Shown here: one piece after another, positions 17,151 to 25,863 of the stretch
Position numbering within the stretch: position 1 is the first letter of the stretch
How the letters are laid out: every line of letters begins with the position of its first letter
Source of the DNA: Verrucomicrobiia bacterium
GTDB taxonomy: Bacteria > Verrucomicrobiota > Verrucomicrobiia > Verrucomicrobiales > DEV007
Direction of reading: 5' to 3'
DNA length: 64,000 bases
Assembly: GCA_030425385.1 (NCBI GenBank)
Contig: JAUIAH010000001.1
Span: 1-64,000, forward strand
Notes under the pieces: model-generated
Told to the model about the DNA's origin: nothing
Databases searched by the model: none
What the model saw: only the letters and a program-made list of their open reading frames with translations
Position numbers and translations under genes: made by a program

Positions 17151-18572
17151 CTAAGGTCTACGAAGGAATTTCAATATGGAGAATCGATGGACGGCCAGGA
17201 CAATCCGATGATCTCCTGGCAATCGCGACATCAATTCGCGAGCGGAAACTAAGCAGGATACGCATGTAAATATTAGAGTGAAAGCAAAATAGATTGCACC
17301 CTCAGTGATTAAATGTTGAGCGATAATGGCGGCGAACAAAAAGGCGACAGCAACGAAGAAGAGTTTCATTACAGCTTGGGACCAACGAAAATTACAGAGA
17401 CGTGCACTTACCCATCGATTCCAAAAAGTATGTACTATATAAGATGCCGCAAAAGCTACTCCGAGACCCTGAATCCCCAAAACCATAAGCAGGACAGCAC
17501 TTAGTCCGACGTGAAAGCATGCGAAAACTGTTTGTGTTGCGGCATACCATTTTGGTTTCGCCTTTGCTAACTGTATATACCCAAGAGGCCATGAGATTAC
17601 CCTACCAAAAATCCCGATAATGAACCAAGGAAGAAGGACCTCGCCCGCCGCAAACCGACCAGAATAGAATGCCTCCATCAACCAAGGCGTCAATAAAGTT
17701 GTCGCAACTAAACCAGGCAACGCTAGTAGAATACCCACTTCTGTCTGCTCATTCACTAGAAGATTCATCTTCTCATTCTTGGCAGCAACTGCAGTCAGCC
17801 GTGGATAAAAATCTGCCCCCATAGCTCCGAGAATAAAACCAGCAAACATTCCAGAAATTCCCCAAGCAGCTTGGTAGATTCCATTCGCTTCCAGACCAGA
17901 ATGACGTAGCACAATAATGCGGATCGCAAAATCAGCTCCTGTGGTGAGAAGGCCACCCCACATGAAAGCCGAGCCAAGGGTGAGCAGCTTCCTTGATTTT
18001 TGTAAAGTAGCAGGCCAACTAAGATTTACGCTTGGAACCGAAATTTGGCTTACTACTCGCCATGAAAAAGCTAAATTTATTGCGGCAGTAAGGAACATGG
18101 CCCATACGATTGCTCGCTCACCAAACAATGAATATAGACCTATACTGATCCCAGCGCTTGTTGCTGCTGCAAGGATTTGCAGCTGGGCTAATGCTCCTAT
18201 TCTACGGGTTCCCTGAACCAATGCCATCTGCCCCTTTGAAACCGAGCCAAGCAAGAGGGTCGGTCCGAGGATAGTGATCGCTAAAGCGTATATCCCAGAC
18301 CCAAAGGCCAAAACACTGATCGGATATGAGACTATCGCCACAAGGACCCAACCGAATAATCCGGTTATCCAAGACATTCGTCTCAACATCTTTGCAGTCT
18401 GGGAAAACTTTACCGTGTCGCCAGTGCTATGCGCGCAGCTGACTTCGCGAACCCCACTCTGGGCGATGCCCATATTCGTCAACGTACTCAATAAGCCAAG
18501 AATCGATTGAAACCAACCGAGTAACCCAATCCCAGAAGGTCCCAACATCAGCGCCAACGACTTGATTCGCAC
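17151..18572 (-). CDS. wzx: Oligosaccharide flippase, Wzx-like
   Basis: This multi-pass membrane protein (473 aa as given, about 12 segments) should flip lipid-linked glycan units across the inner membrane. LGPSGIGLLGWFQS near the N-terminus is typical of the WzxE-type branch. The given GTG start is too late. In-frame sequence upstream encodes SYGQIIKSSSIIGGAQV and then YIIGLV, exactly the family N-terminus, back to a TGA at 18699-18701. No ATG, GTG or TTG lies in that stretch; only an ATA (18675-18677) or an ATT (18627-18629) is suitably placed. Either a rare initiation codon is used or the start codon is mutated. An IS630-type element sits 38 bp upstream. Confidence 0.8.
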   Translation of the reverse strand: MRIKSLALMLGPSGIGLLGWFQSILGLLSTLTNMGIAQSGVREVSCAHSTGDTVKFSQTAKMLRRMSWITGLFGWVLVAIVSYPISVLAFGSGIYALAITILGPTLLLGSVSKGQMALVQGTRRIGALAQLQILAAATSAGISIGLYSLFGERAIVWAMFLTAAINLAFSWRVVSQISVPSVNLSWPATLQKSRKLLTLGSAFMWGGLLTTGADFAIRIIVLRHSGLEANGIYQAAWGISGMFAGFILGAMGADFYPRLTAVAAKNEKMNLLVNEQTEVGILLALPGLVATTLLTPWLMEAFYSGRFAAGEVLLPWFIIGIFGRVISWPLGYIQLAKAKPKWYAATQTVFACFHVGLSAVLLMVLGIQGLGVAFAASYIVHTFWNRWVSARLCNFRWSQAVMKLFFVAVAFLFAAIIAQHLITEGAIYFAFTLIFTCVSCLVSARELMSRLPGDHRIVLAVHRFSILKFLRRP

Positions 18573-18716
18573 TAACCCTATTATGTAGCAAACAACTTGA
18601 GCGCCACCTATAATCGAGGACGATTTAATTATCTGACCATAGGATCCACGATTTTTTGTATTTTCCGTGCTATTTATAGCTTGAAATGTGCTCTCGCGTC
18701 AGAATTGATGGATGTA

Positions 18717-19830
18717 TTAATGCGGCCTGTAAATACAGGTAATCTATGCAGCATAAGCTATATGGCGACCGTTGAAATAACTCATGATTCGTTCTGGCTG
18801 TTTCTGGATGCTTCGCATGAACGAGATCACATTCGCTTTTAGCTCGGCAATAGTTCTGGGCATTCGCCTTGTATTTACGTTCTTCTTTAAATCGCGGTTG
18901 AGGTATTCGTCGGCATTGAGTTCTGGCGAGTAGCCTGGTATGAACTCAAGCCTGAGATTTGGCTGCTCCACTACCCAAGACTTGACCCGCTTTCCATGAT
19001 GAACCGGAAGGTTGTCAGTGATGACAACCACGGGCCCTTCGGTTGACTTTACCAACTTGGATAGAAACAATATAAACTTGGATTGTGTCATTGTGGCTGT
19101 GTAGCACATGAACCGAAGTTCACCCTTGTTTGTCACTGCACTGATCATGTTGATTCTATACTTCTTGCCGCTCTTCTTGAGTTCCGGAGTTTCTCCTTTA
19201 GGCGCATAGCCCCGTTGAGCATTCACCTGATTCGTCGCCCCAACTTCATCAACCCAGTAGATCGTCGCACCCTCATCCTTAGCCTGTTTCGCGATAGCTG
19301 GATACTCTTCCTTCAACCATCTCTGCACTGCAGGACCGCTTTGCTGCCAAGCCTTCTTTATTGGTTTCTGCGGCGTGAATTCCCACTTCTTCAAGTACTT
19401 CCTCACCGTCCGAATATGAAAGGTGATCTTGAATTTTCTCTGGATGAGATCTCTGACCGCAGCAGCCGTCCACAGGACAAATGGCATTCGTAGTTGGTCC
19501 GGCGTATTCTCTCGGATAATCGTCACTATGTTTCCACATTGCGTCCACGACAACTTTGCCTGCTCTCCTGGTCGCCGCCCACGCCGTACTAGCTGAAGCG
19601 CCTCCAGACCTCCTTCCTCGTAAAGGTCACACCAGCGGCAGACATTCTGTCTTGAAGCGCCGAGCGCGAGTGCAATATCAGTCTTGGAATATCCCTCTTC
19701 AAAGAACATATTCACCGCATTCTGACGCTGCAGCAATTGCTCAGCACTAGATAGCTTTCTTCCATCTCCTTTCACGCCATGTTGAACCCTTGCACTCAAC
19801 AAAAGTTCCTGTATTTGGTGGCCGCATTAA
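18717..19830 (-). mobile_element. IS630-family insertion sequence
   Basis: The element is 1114 bp and is bounded by inverted repeats: TTAATGCGGCCTGTAAATAC at the left end and TTAATGCGGCCACCAAATAC read inward from the right end (20 of 23 positions match over the full repeat). TA dinucleotides flank both ends (18715-18716 and 19831-19832), the usual target duplication of IS630/Tc1 elements. It holds one transposase gene. It separates the flippase from the second sulfotransferase. Confidence 0.88.
18744..19802 (-). CDS. IS630-family transposase
   Basis: The protein (352 aa) has an N-terminal winged-helix/HTH part (YSKTDIALALGASRQNVCRW near residues 37-57) and a C-terminal DDE domain. The three acidic positions are visible in YWVDEVGA, VVVITDNLPVHHG and FIPGYSPELNADEYLN. 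The frame is complete and looks active. The start is a TTG at 19800-19802, because no ATG occurs before residue 32. The gene fills almost the whole element between its inverted repeats. Confidence 0.88.
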   Translation of the reverse strand: MLSARVQHGVKGDGRKLSSAEQLLQRQNAVNMFFEEGYSKTDIALALGASRQNVCRWCDLYEEGGLEALQLVRRGRRPGEQAKLSWTQCGNIVTIIRENTPDQLRMPFVLWTAAAVRDLIQRKFKITFHIRTVRKYLKKWEFTPQKPIKKAWQQSGPAVQRWLKEEYPAIAKQAKDEGATIYWVDEVGATNQVNAQRGYAPKGETPELKKSGKKYRINMISAVTNKGELRFMCYTATMTQSKFILFLSKLVKSTEGPVVVITDNLPVHHGKRVKSWVVEQPNLRLEFIPGYSPELNADEYLNRDLKKNVNTRRMPRTIAELKANVISFMRSIQKQPERIMSYFNGRHIAYAA

Positions 19831-20092
19831 TAGCAGGTCACAATGAGAAGGAAACGTGAACGCGTTGGATTGACCATTCACAATGGTAGAAATTTGTCTT
19901 AAGTGTATACAGCCAAGGATTGACCCCTTCGCCGTTGAATTGGGTTGCTGAGCCAGATCGAGTTCGCTGAGGATTTAAAAGTAAAACGTTAGGAAGCTTT
20001 TCCTGCGGTGGGACGTGGGACAACACTTTCCTCCCTATTCTTGCTACCAGAAAGTGTTCAAGTTTTTACAGCAAGCATGAAGAAACACCATT

Positions 20093-20124
20093 TATCAAGT
20101 AACTACCCGAGTAGTTACTTGATA
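20093..20124. repeat. 14-bp perfect hairpin
   Basis: TATCAAGTAACTAC and its complement flank a CCGA loop, giving a 14-bp perfect stem 37 bp past the stop of the sulfotransferase gene. No T-run follows on either strand, so it is not a typical intrinsic terminator. It could stabilise the transcript end or mark an old element end. The rest of 19833-20161 shows no gene. Confidence 0.6.
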
Positions 20125-20161
20125 TCTCGCTACACGCGCGAATTCACTATACACCATAGCC

Positions 20162-21067
20162 TCACCAATCGAGCCCGAACTTTTCTGTTATCCAAGCCTC
20201 AGACTCATCGATGATTTTACTAGCAGACGCTCCTAATTGTGGACGTGGCACGACGATTGATTTTTTACCAATCGAGGTTGACCAACTTCTTGCGCCGGAA
20301 CGTTGGTACAACTCACGTAATCCACGATATAAGAGACCTCCACGGGAAAGATTCTTACATACTGGTCCCGCGATTCTTCTATGAATAGCACTCCCAATGG
20401 TAGCATTGGGTAGAATATAGGCGCCATTCGACCGTGTTTTTGCATTATGCTCACCGAAAGAGAATTTCTCTCGCTCAAGGCAAAACTCCGATTCAAGAGG
20501 CGACCAAAAACGATCACTCCCTAGCTCTTCAAAGGGAATCACAATCAACGCATCAGCATGAAAGTGGGAGGTCAACACATCGAACAGCTCTTTGTAACGA
20601 TAGATCTTTGCCTGATTACTATCATTAACATAATCATCAAAATTGGGATACTTTGATGCCAATGAAGAATAGAGTTCTGCATAAAGCGAATAAAGCGCCT
20701 CTCGTGGCCTTCGAACGGAAACAATCAATTTAACTTCGAAACCATTTAGAATTACACTCAATCTCGAGAGCTTTTCTTGCCAGCTGGTCCCACCATCGGT
20801 AGTTATACATTCTTCCGACATTAGTAATGGCAGATCAGAGTAATTCGAACTTAACTCGGTCCTCAGTAATCTCACAGAGTCCGACGATAACTTAGTATTG
20901 TCTGAAAGCACGGCCATCAAATCTAGATACTTTGCTGCCTGCTTGCGGTGCCTAGGCTGCAATACGCCTAAATATTCCCAGTAGATACCGTCGCCAGGCT
21001 CAAATAAATCAGCCTGCAGAGTTGTTGTCGCGGTCTTAGGCAATCCAATATGAACATATGCTTTCAC
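20162..21067 (-). CDS. Sulfotransferase
   Basis: The protein (301 aa) begins with the PAPS-binding loop KAYVHIGLPKTATTTLQ. A middle segment KLIVSVRRPREALYSLY is the 3'-phosphate site. It belongs to the sulfotransferase superfamily but is only distantly similar to the one at 13750-14673. The start is GTG (21065-21067). The gene is stranded between two mobile elements, with IS630 downstream and ISL3/ISKra4 upstream, and its 5' boundary sequence is echoed at 24612-24666. It is probably part of the glycan locus, but its promoter may have been replaced by the insertions. Confidence 0.8.
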   Translation of the reverse strand: MKAYVHIGLPKTATTTLQADLFEPGDGIYWEYLGVLQPRHRKQAAKYLDLMAVLSDNTKLSSDSVRLLRTELSSNYSDLPLLMSEECITTDGGTSWQEKLSRLSVILNGFEVKLIVSVRRPREALYSLYAELYSSLASKYPNFDDYVNDSNQAKIYRYKELFDVLTSHFHADALIVIPFEELGSDRFWSPLESEFCLEREKFSFGEHNAKTRSNGAYILPNATIGSAIHRRIAGPVCKNLSRGGLLYRGLRELYQRSGARSWSTSIGKKSIVVPRPQLGASASKIIDESEAWITEKFGLDW

Positions 21068-21433
21068 GGGAAACTATAGATGCAAAAAATTGGCTATATC
21101 CGAGGTTCGCAAAGGCGATTCATAGGCTAGAGACTGTATTCTAAGGTGAGTGGCGATCGAATGACTCGATCAGATTGTGACGCAACCTTGTACAGGAAAG
21201 CGCAATTAACGGTTGCTTTGGAGAAAAATAGTTTGGGCGGTAGGAAAAGAGATAATGGACGACCCCTTTAGATGAGGAAAAGGCAGCATCTCAGAACTGG
21301 CAATAATCAAGCAGCTCCAGTGAATGTGTCAAGGGCTGTCCTCGTCCGCTTCGCTCCCTGCGGGATCTCTTGACACATTCACTTCCGCCGCAATCCGTCG
21401 CCATGTTCTAGCGAGTGAGATGTATGCTAGCCT
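21068..21433. other. Intergenic region with 15-bp inverted repeat
   Basis: No gene is seen. A perfect 15-bp inverted repeat, AGTGAATGTGTCAAG at 21319-21333 and its complement at 21369-21383, encloses 35 bp that include CTCGTCCGCTTCGCTCCCTG. It may belong to the outer end of the ISL3-type element or be an independent intergenic repeat. I could not match it to the other side of that element. Confidence 0.5.
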
Positions 21434-21629
21434 CTAGATCCATTCCAATTGCTGCTCCCCAGGAATCTCCCCGGGCAAATCAAGGTCTCCTAGCGTCAGG
21501 TATATGATATCCTTGAAGCATTCCACATTCCTATACCCACTCGCTCGATTCCGTATTTGTCTGATGATTCGATTCAATCCCTCAGCCACCGCGTTGGTGA
21601 TCGGGCATTTGATGAATGTGATGATCCGA
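21434..21629 (-). pseudogene. ISL3-family transposase, C-terminal fragment
   Basis: The fragment encodes HRIITFIKCPITNAVAEGLN and then RIIRQIRNRASGYRNVECF, the conserved C-terminal part of ISL3 transposases, ending GEQQLEWI. It is cut from the N-terminal part (23370-24445) by the ISKra4-type element. Removing that element and one 9-bp duplication restores a single continuous frame (..LRRNQHRIITF..). Confidence 0.88.
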
Positions 21630-21638
21630 TGCTGATTT

Positions 21639-23369
21639 GGGTGCAATTCACCTCCCTAGCGGGGAATATGGAGCGAATTCGTGGGTAATCAACCTTTTAT
21701 TTAAGATGAGTTAACAAAATAAAGAAAGCGCTGTAGTGTGAGGCATTCATCTTCACTCTAATATAAACGAAATCCCCCCACTACAGCATATGGATGCTTG
21801 CGCATCTTCTTGGTTGCCACAAGAACAATATAGTTCAGATCAATTGATCTGCGAGATCCGAGGTCTTCTAGACGATTTAATCAGTTTCGCCACCGCCGAG
21901 AAACAGCGGACGTTTTACTCGTTCGAACGCGATTTGATCAAGCGAGTTTCAACTCTCGGGTGCCTTCTTGTCGCGCTCTTTCTGCAGTCTAGGCATGAAC
22001 GGTTTGACATCGCGCCCTGGTCGGAACGGCTTGGCGATAGGCCCCATGGCAAACCAGCGAGGCGCAATCTGCGCACGACATTTGGCGAAGTTGCTTATTG
22101 GCGCGACTACTTCTATCGGAAGAGGGAAGGATGCCATCCACTAGATATCGAGCTTGGGCTCTTCGCCGACGGGTTCAGCCCCATGGTGATCGGGCTGATG
22201 ACACGAATGGCAACTCGCATGAGTTTCAAGGCCAGTCGCCTCATCTTCGCTAGCTTCCTTCGCTGGTCACCGAGCACGCGAACGATAGAGGAGATGGTTC
22301 TCGGTCTCGGGCGCAAAGCGGGGCCGTTCATGGAACAGGCAGCCACGAAACGAGTCGGTGATGATGAGATTCTAGTGATCGAAGCCGACGGGAAAGCAAC
22401 GCCAACGGCAACCGAACAAGAACTCAAGAAGAGACGAGGGAAACGCAAGAAGGCATGCGAGAGGGAATGTCAATGCGGCTGCCAGAGACACCGAAGCCAG
22501 AGACACCGAAGCCGTGGCAAAAGAGCAAAGCGAGGCACTCGACCCCGTCGCAAGAAAGGAGATAAAAGTAAGAACGGCAAGAGTGCCACCATCGTTGCCG
22601 TATACACGCTCAAGAGAGGAGAGGACGGCAAATATCACGGCCCTTACAATAAGCGAATCTGGGCAAGCTACGCACCACGAAAAATGATGTTAGATTGGGC
22701 AACAAGAGAAGCTGAACGAAGAGGGGTCGATCCCCAAACAGCAACCAACGTCCATATCGTCATTGATGGTGAAAAGTGTCTCCGTCAGGGGCTTCAGGAA
22801 CGATTTCCCAACGCGAGTGTAGCCATCGACATCCGTCACGTTGAAGAGAAACTCTGGGAACTCGGCCATCAGTTCCACAAAGAAGGGAGCGACAAATTGA
22901 AGGAATGGGTAGAGCAGAAACGTGATCTGCTATACGCGGGGGTAATCGACGAACTCATAGAATCGCTAAAAACTGAAGGGGAGAAGATTGGAAGCCGAGG
23001 GCCCGGGACGAAGAGCAAGCGGGAGAAGCTAGCAAAGGTCGTCAATTATCTATCCACCCGAGTAGAGGTTATGAATTACGGAGAGCTAATCGAGAAGGAC
23101 TTGGTCATTGCAAGCGGGGTTATTGAAGGGGCCGCCCGCTACGTGATTGGGGAACGCTTGGATTGCTCAGGCATGCGTTGGATCACCGGGAGAGCTGAAG
23201 CACTGCTTCAATTGCGTTGTATCGAACTCAACGACGAATGGGATTACTTCTATCGCTGGGCGAGGAGTCAGATCGAGACGCAACAGCGGAAATCCTTCAA
23301 AATGTTCAGAATCCGCAACGACAAACCTCTTACAATACCAAATGGCTCTTAGAGAGAGGAACTGCACCC
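21639..23369 (+). mobile_element. ISKra4-type insertion sequence
   Basis: The element is 1731 bp. Its ends are GGGTGCAATTCACCTCCCTA (left) and GGGTGCAGTTCCTCTCTCTA (right, read inward), imperfect inverted repeats. Identical 9-bp target duplications TGCTGATTT flank it at 21630-21638 and 23370-23378. It contains one complete transposase gene and sits inside the ISL3 transposase gene. Intact ends and exact duplication suggest a fairly recent insertion. Confidence 0.88.
21790..23352 (+). CDS. ISKra4-family transposase
   Basis: The protein (520 aa) is complete. The C-terminal segment ASGVIEGAARYVIGERLDCS followed by GMRW is characteristic of ISKra4-type transposases. VHIVIDGEKCLRQGL and SVAIDIRHVEEKLWE carry acidic residues of the catalytic core. 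Near residues 215-265 a very basic Arg/Lys stretch contains an exact short repeat, SQRHRSQRHRS, from a 12-bp duplication. ATG 21790 is the first in-frame ATG after the left inverted repeat. It is the only plus-strand gene between the left edge and 51 kb that I accept. Confidence 0.88.
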   Translation: MDACASSWLPQEQYSSDQLICEIRGLLDDLISFATAEKQRTFYSFERDLIKRVSTLGCLLVALFLQSRHERFDIAPWSERLGDRPHGKPARRNLRTTFGEVAYWRDYFYRKREGCHPLDIELGLFADGFSPMVIGLMTRMATRMSFKASRLIFASFLRWSPSTRTIEEMVLGLGRKAGPFMEQAATKRVGDDEILVIEADGKATPTATEQELKKRRGKRKKACERECQCGCQRHRSQRHRSRGKRAKRGTRPRRKKGDKSKNGKSATIVAVYTLKRGEDGKYHGPYNKRIWASYAPRKMMLDWATREAERRGVDPQTATNVHIVIDGEKCLRQGLQERFPNASVAIDIRHVEEKLWELGHQFHKEGSDKLKEWVEQKRDLLYAGVIDELIESLKTEGEKIGSRGPGTKSKREKLAKVVNYLSTRVEVMNYGELIEKDLVIASGVIEGAARYVIGERLDCSGMRWITGRAEALLQLRCIELNDEWDYFYRWARSQIETQQRKSFKMFRIRNDKPLTIPNGS

Positions 23370-24445
23370 TGCTGATTTCGGCGCAGTGTTTCTACGAATT
23401 TCCTGATTGGCTCAAGCCGACTCAGGAGCGCCGTTCGTGTCCAGCTTTTCAGAAACGTTTCGGCACATTTCTCATAGGTGTATTCCCAGAATTGATTGAA
23501 TTCATCTTTTAGAACCCAGGCCCGATAGATCCGACGGTTTGATCTCTGGATTTCGTTGAGAAGCCGTGTGTCTCTCTTGCTGCGATTTGACCCATGTTTG
23601 AACAGCAACCACCTCAGCCCTTTGAGAACTTTGCGTTCTTCCGTTCCCGCATCTCGCCATTGCTCTTTGCGCACTTCATCAACCGCTTCGTTGAGCGATT
23701 TCATGATATGAAACCTATCCAAGACCAGCACAGCCTGCGGGCAGTGATCTTCGATGGCTCCGATATACGTCTCGCTCATGTCACAACACGCTCCAACAAC
23801 CTCATTCCGTTGATTCTCGGAAAGGACTTCATTGAAGAATTCATCGATCGTCTTTCTCCCCTTTCCGGTTCCTATCCATACGACGACGCTGCGCTCGAGA
23901 TCATACACTACAGTGAGGTATTTGTGTCCCTTGCAATAAGAGACTTCATCAATGCCCACGTAATGGAGATCACAAATTTCGTGCCCTTGACGATAGCGCT
24001 CAATTGCTCGATGAAGCCTTCCGGAAAGTGTTGAGACCGGGACATCAAGCAACTCGGCAACCTGTTTCTGAGTCATCTGCTGGCTTAAGCGGAGCATCTG
24101 ATACTCGTGACGGAAGGTGACTTGGGCATTAGGATTGGCCCAGTGAATAACCTCCTGGCTGCGCCCGTGTGTCGGACAGCAGATTTCACGCGGTTGATAG
24201 TGAAGATGGAGAGCCCAAGCCCCGAGACGAAGATCCTCCCAACGACGACTCTTGTGCGTTGAAGATTGAACAATGGTTCCCCGCCTTCCGCAATGGGGGC
24301 ACTGGCAACCGCACTTATGAGGTTTGATCTTCAGGTGGAGCACATTTGAACCGAACGCAAAGGCAGTGATCGTAATTCCCTTGAAACCAGCCAGTTTCCG
24401 GATTAGTTTCAAAGCTGACATAGACGTGATGTACTTCAATTTCAT
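23370..24445 (-). pseudogene. ISL3-family transposase, N-terminal fragment
   Basis: The fragment has the N-terminal zinc-ribbon type CGCQCPHCGRRG near residues 45-56, a helix-turn-helix MTQKQVAELLDVPVSTLSGR, and the start of the DDE core with HYVGIDEVSYCKGHKY and VLVLDRFHIMKSLNEAV. It is interrupted after LRRNQ by the ISKra4-type element, so the frame ends in foreign codons. The missing C-terminus lies at 21434-21629. Confidence 0.88.
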
Positions 24446-24791
24446 GATGAAGACTATACCACATCCCTCTATGTCGCACCTTTCCTAACCCTAGCCAAAT
24501 GGCTTGCCCCAACCCTATCAACTCACACTAATCTGCCTTTGCGAAACTCGAATACACCCAAAAAATTTAGTCTGGTTTCAGCGTTGTAGGACTATTGATA
24601 GATTTGGCCTACTAGGCAGTCCTATCTCTTCATATACTTTCACGGGAAATTATAAATGCAAAAAGTTTAATCTAGTTTCAGCTTTGTAAGACTATTGATA
24701 GATTTGGCCTCAAGCTCGATGAGCGAAATGGGCTTTGCGAGATCAGGGAGTTCCATCGCTTGAGCCTAAACTCCCGGCGTATCGCCTTCGG
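24446..24791. other. Intergenic region with 50-bp direct repeat and sulfotransferase remnant
   Basis: No gene is seen. The 50-bp segments 24561-24610 and 24661-24710 match at 45 positions (offset exactly 100). Between them, 24631-24666 matches 21055-21090 (the GTG start and leader of the sulfotransferase) with 4 differences in 36. Read on the minus strand from GTG it gives MKVYEEIGLPSR, close to the sulfotransferase start MKAYVHIGLPK. It looks like the remnant of a second sulfotransferase 5' end. Confidence 0.55.
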
Positions 24792-25838
24792 CTAATTTTT
24801 ATTCTGCCTCAGTTGCTTATCGACATACCATTGCATCGCCTCAACGAGTCCATCTTTGAACGAGTGGGTTGGCTCGTAACCAAAGACTTGTTTGGCGCGA
24901 TCTATGTTCGCGAGCGAATGGCGAACATCTCCTAGGCGAAAATCTGCGTAGGCCGGATCAGCGATGTCCAAATCATGCGACACCCTACCAAGCTCAGTTC
25001 TCAGAGCGGCGTAAAGTTCATTCAAGCTCGTCTGTCCTCCCACTGCGATATTGAAAGCGTCGTGTGCGTTTGAGCCGGGCGAAGATTGTGTGGCAGCCAA
25101 TAGGTTGGCTTGAACGACATTCGAAATGTAGCAGAAATCTCGACTCGTCTCCCCGTCCCCATAAATCTCGACTTGGTCTCCCTTGATCATAGAGTCAATC
25201 CATCTAGGAATCACGGCCGCATAAGCACCTTCCGGATCTTGGCGGGGTCCAAAGACGTTGAAATATCGCAGACCGCGACATTCTAATCCGTAGTGGGTAG
25301 CAAACTGCTCCGTATAAAGTTCGTTAACCAGCTTAGTAACCGCATAGGGGGACAGGGGATTTCCAAGAATCTCCTCACACTTCGGCAAAGCCTCGTGATC
25401 TCCATAGACAGCGCTGCTCGACGCATAGACAAACCGTGGGACCTTAGCATCTCGGCTGGCCACGAGCATGTTGAGAAAGCCTGAAACGTTGGCTTCATTT
25501 GACGCGATGGGATCAGCAATAGAACGCGGCACTGATCCAAGCGCAGCCTGATGAAGCACATAATCCACCCCAGCAACCGAAGAATGACAGGCATCAAGAT
25601 CAACAATATCTCCTTCGACCATCTGAAACCGCAACCACTGCTTTTCCGAAACAAGGGATTTCACTTCCTCTATATTGTGTAAGTAACCCGTGGCATAGTT
25701 GTCGAGACCAACCACGTGCTGATCTAATTTCAGGAGAGCCTCGATAAGATTCGAGCCGATGAATCCAGCACAGCCTGTGACAAGCCAACGTTTGGGGTAG
25801 GCTTTTAGCTCTGTAGTTAGCTTTTCGTAAGTCGTCAT
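24792..25838 (-). CDS. UDP-HexNAc 4-epimerase, TviC/WbpP-like
   Basis: This is an extended SDR epimerase (348 aa from the chosen start). The NAD motif [10 protein letters not shown], the catalytic Ser region [11 protein letters not shown] and the YAVTK Tyr/Lys pair are visible. The segment [20 protein letters not shown] is diagnostic of UDP-GlcNAc/GalNAc 4-epimerases of the WbpP/TviC branch. A paralogue at 31623-32693 is very similar along its whole length. ATG 25836-25838 aligns with the paralogue start; a GTG at 25895 would overlap the 2-epimerase gene by 32 bp. With the TviB-like dehydrogenase it should yield UDP-GalNAcA. Confidence 0.85.
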   Translation of the reverse strand: MTTYEKLTTELKAYPKRWLVTGCAGFIGSNLIEALLKLDQHVVGLDNYATGYLHNIEEVKSLVSEKQWLRFQMVEGDIVDLDACHSSVAGVDYVLHQAALGSVPRSIADPIASNEANVSGFLNMLVASRDAKVPRFVYASSSAVYGDHEALPKCEEILGNPLSPYAVTKLVNELYTEQFATHYGLECRGLRYFNVFGPRQDPEGAYAAVIPRWIDSMIKGDQVEIYGDGETSRDFCYISNVVQANLLAATQSSPGSNAHDAFNIAVGGQTSLNELYAALRTELGRVSHDLDIADPAYADFRLGDVRHSLANIDRAKQVFGYEPTHSFKDGLVEAMQWYVDKQLRQNKN

Positions 25839-25863
25839 TGATTCGGCAGAGGGAGGTTGAAGG

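Larger units (their letters stand above)
21434..24445 (-). mobile_element. ISL3-family element interrupted by an ISKra4-type element
   Basis: The coding extent of an ISL3-type element is given; its terminal repeats lie outside this span and were not identified. Its transposase gene is split by the element at 21639-23369. The two halves join in frame across the shared 9-bp sequence TGCTGATTT. The nested order shows that the ISL3 element arrived first. Confidence 0.8.

Noticed and set aside
21319-21383. 15-bp inverted repeat as the terminal repeats of a small mobile element
   Set aside because: The interior is only 35 bp and no target duplication is visible; recorded only as an inverted repeat.
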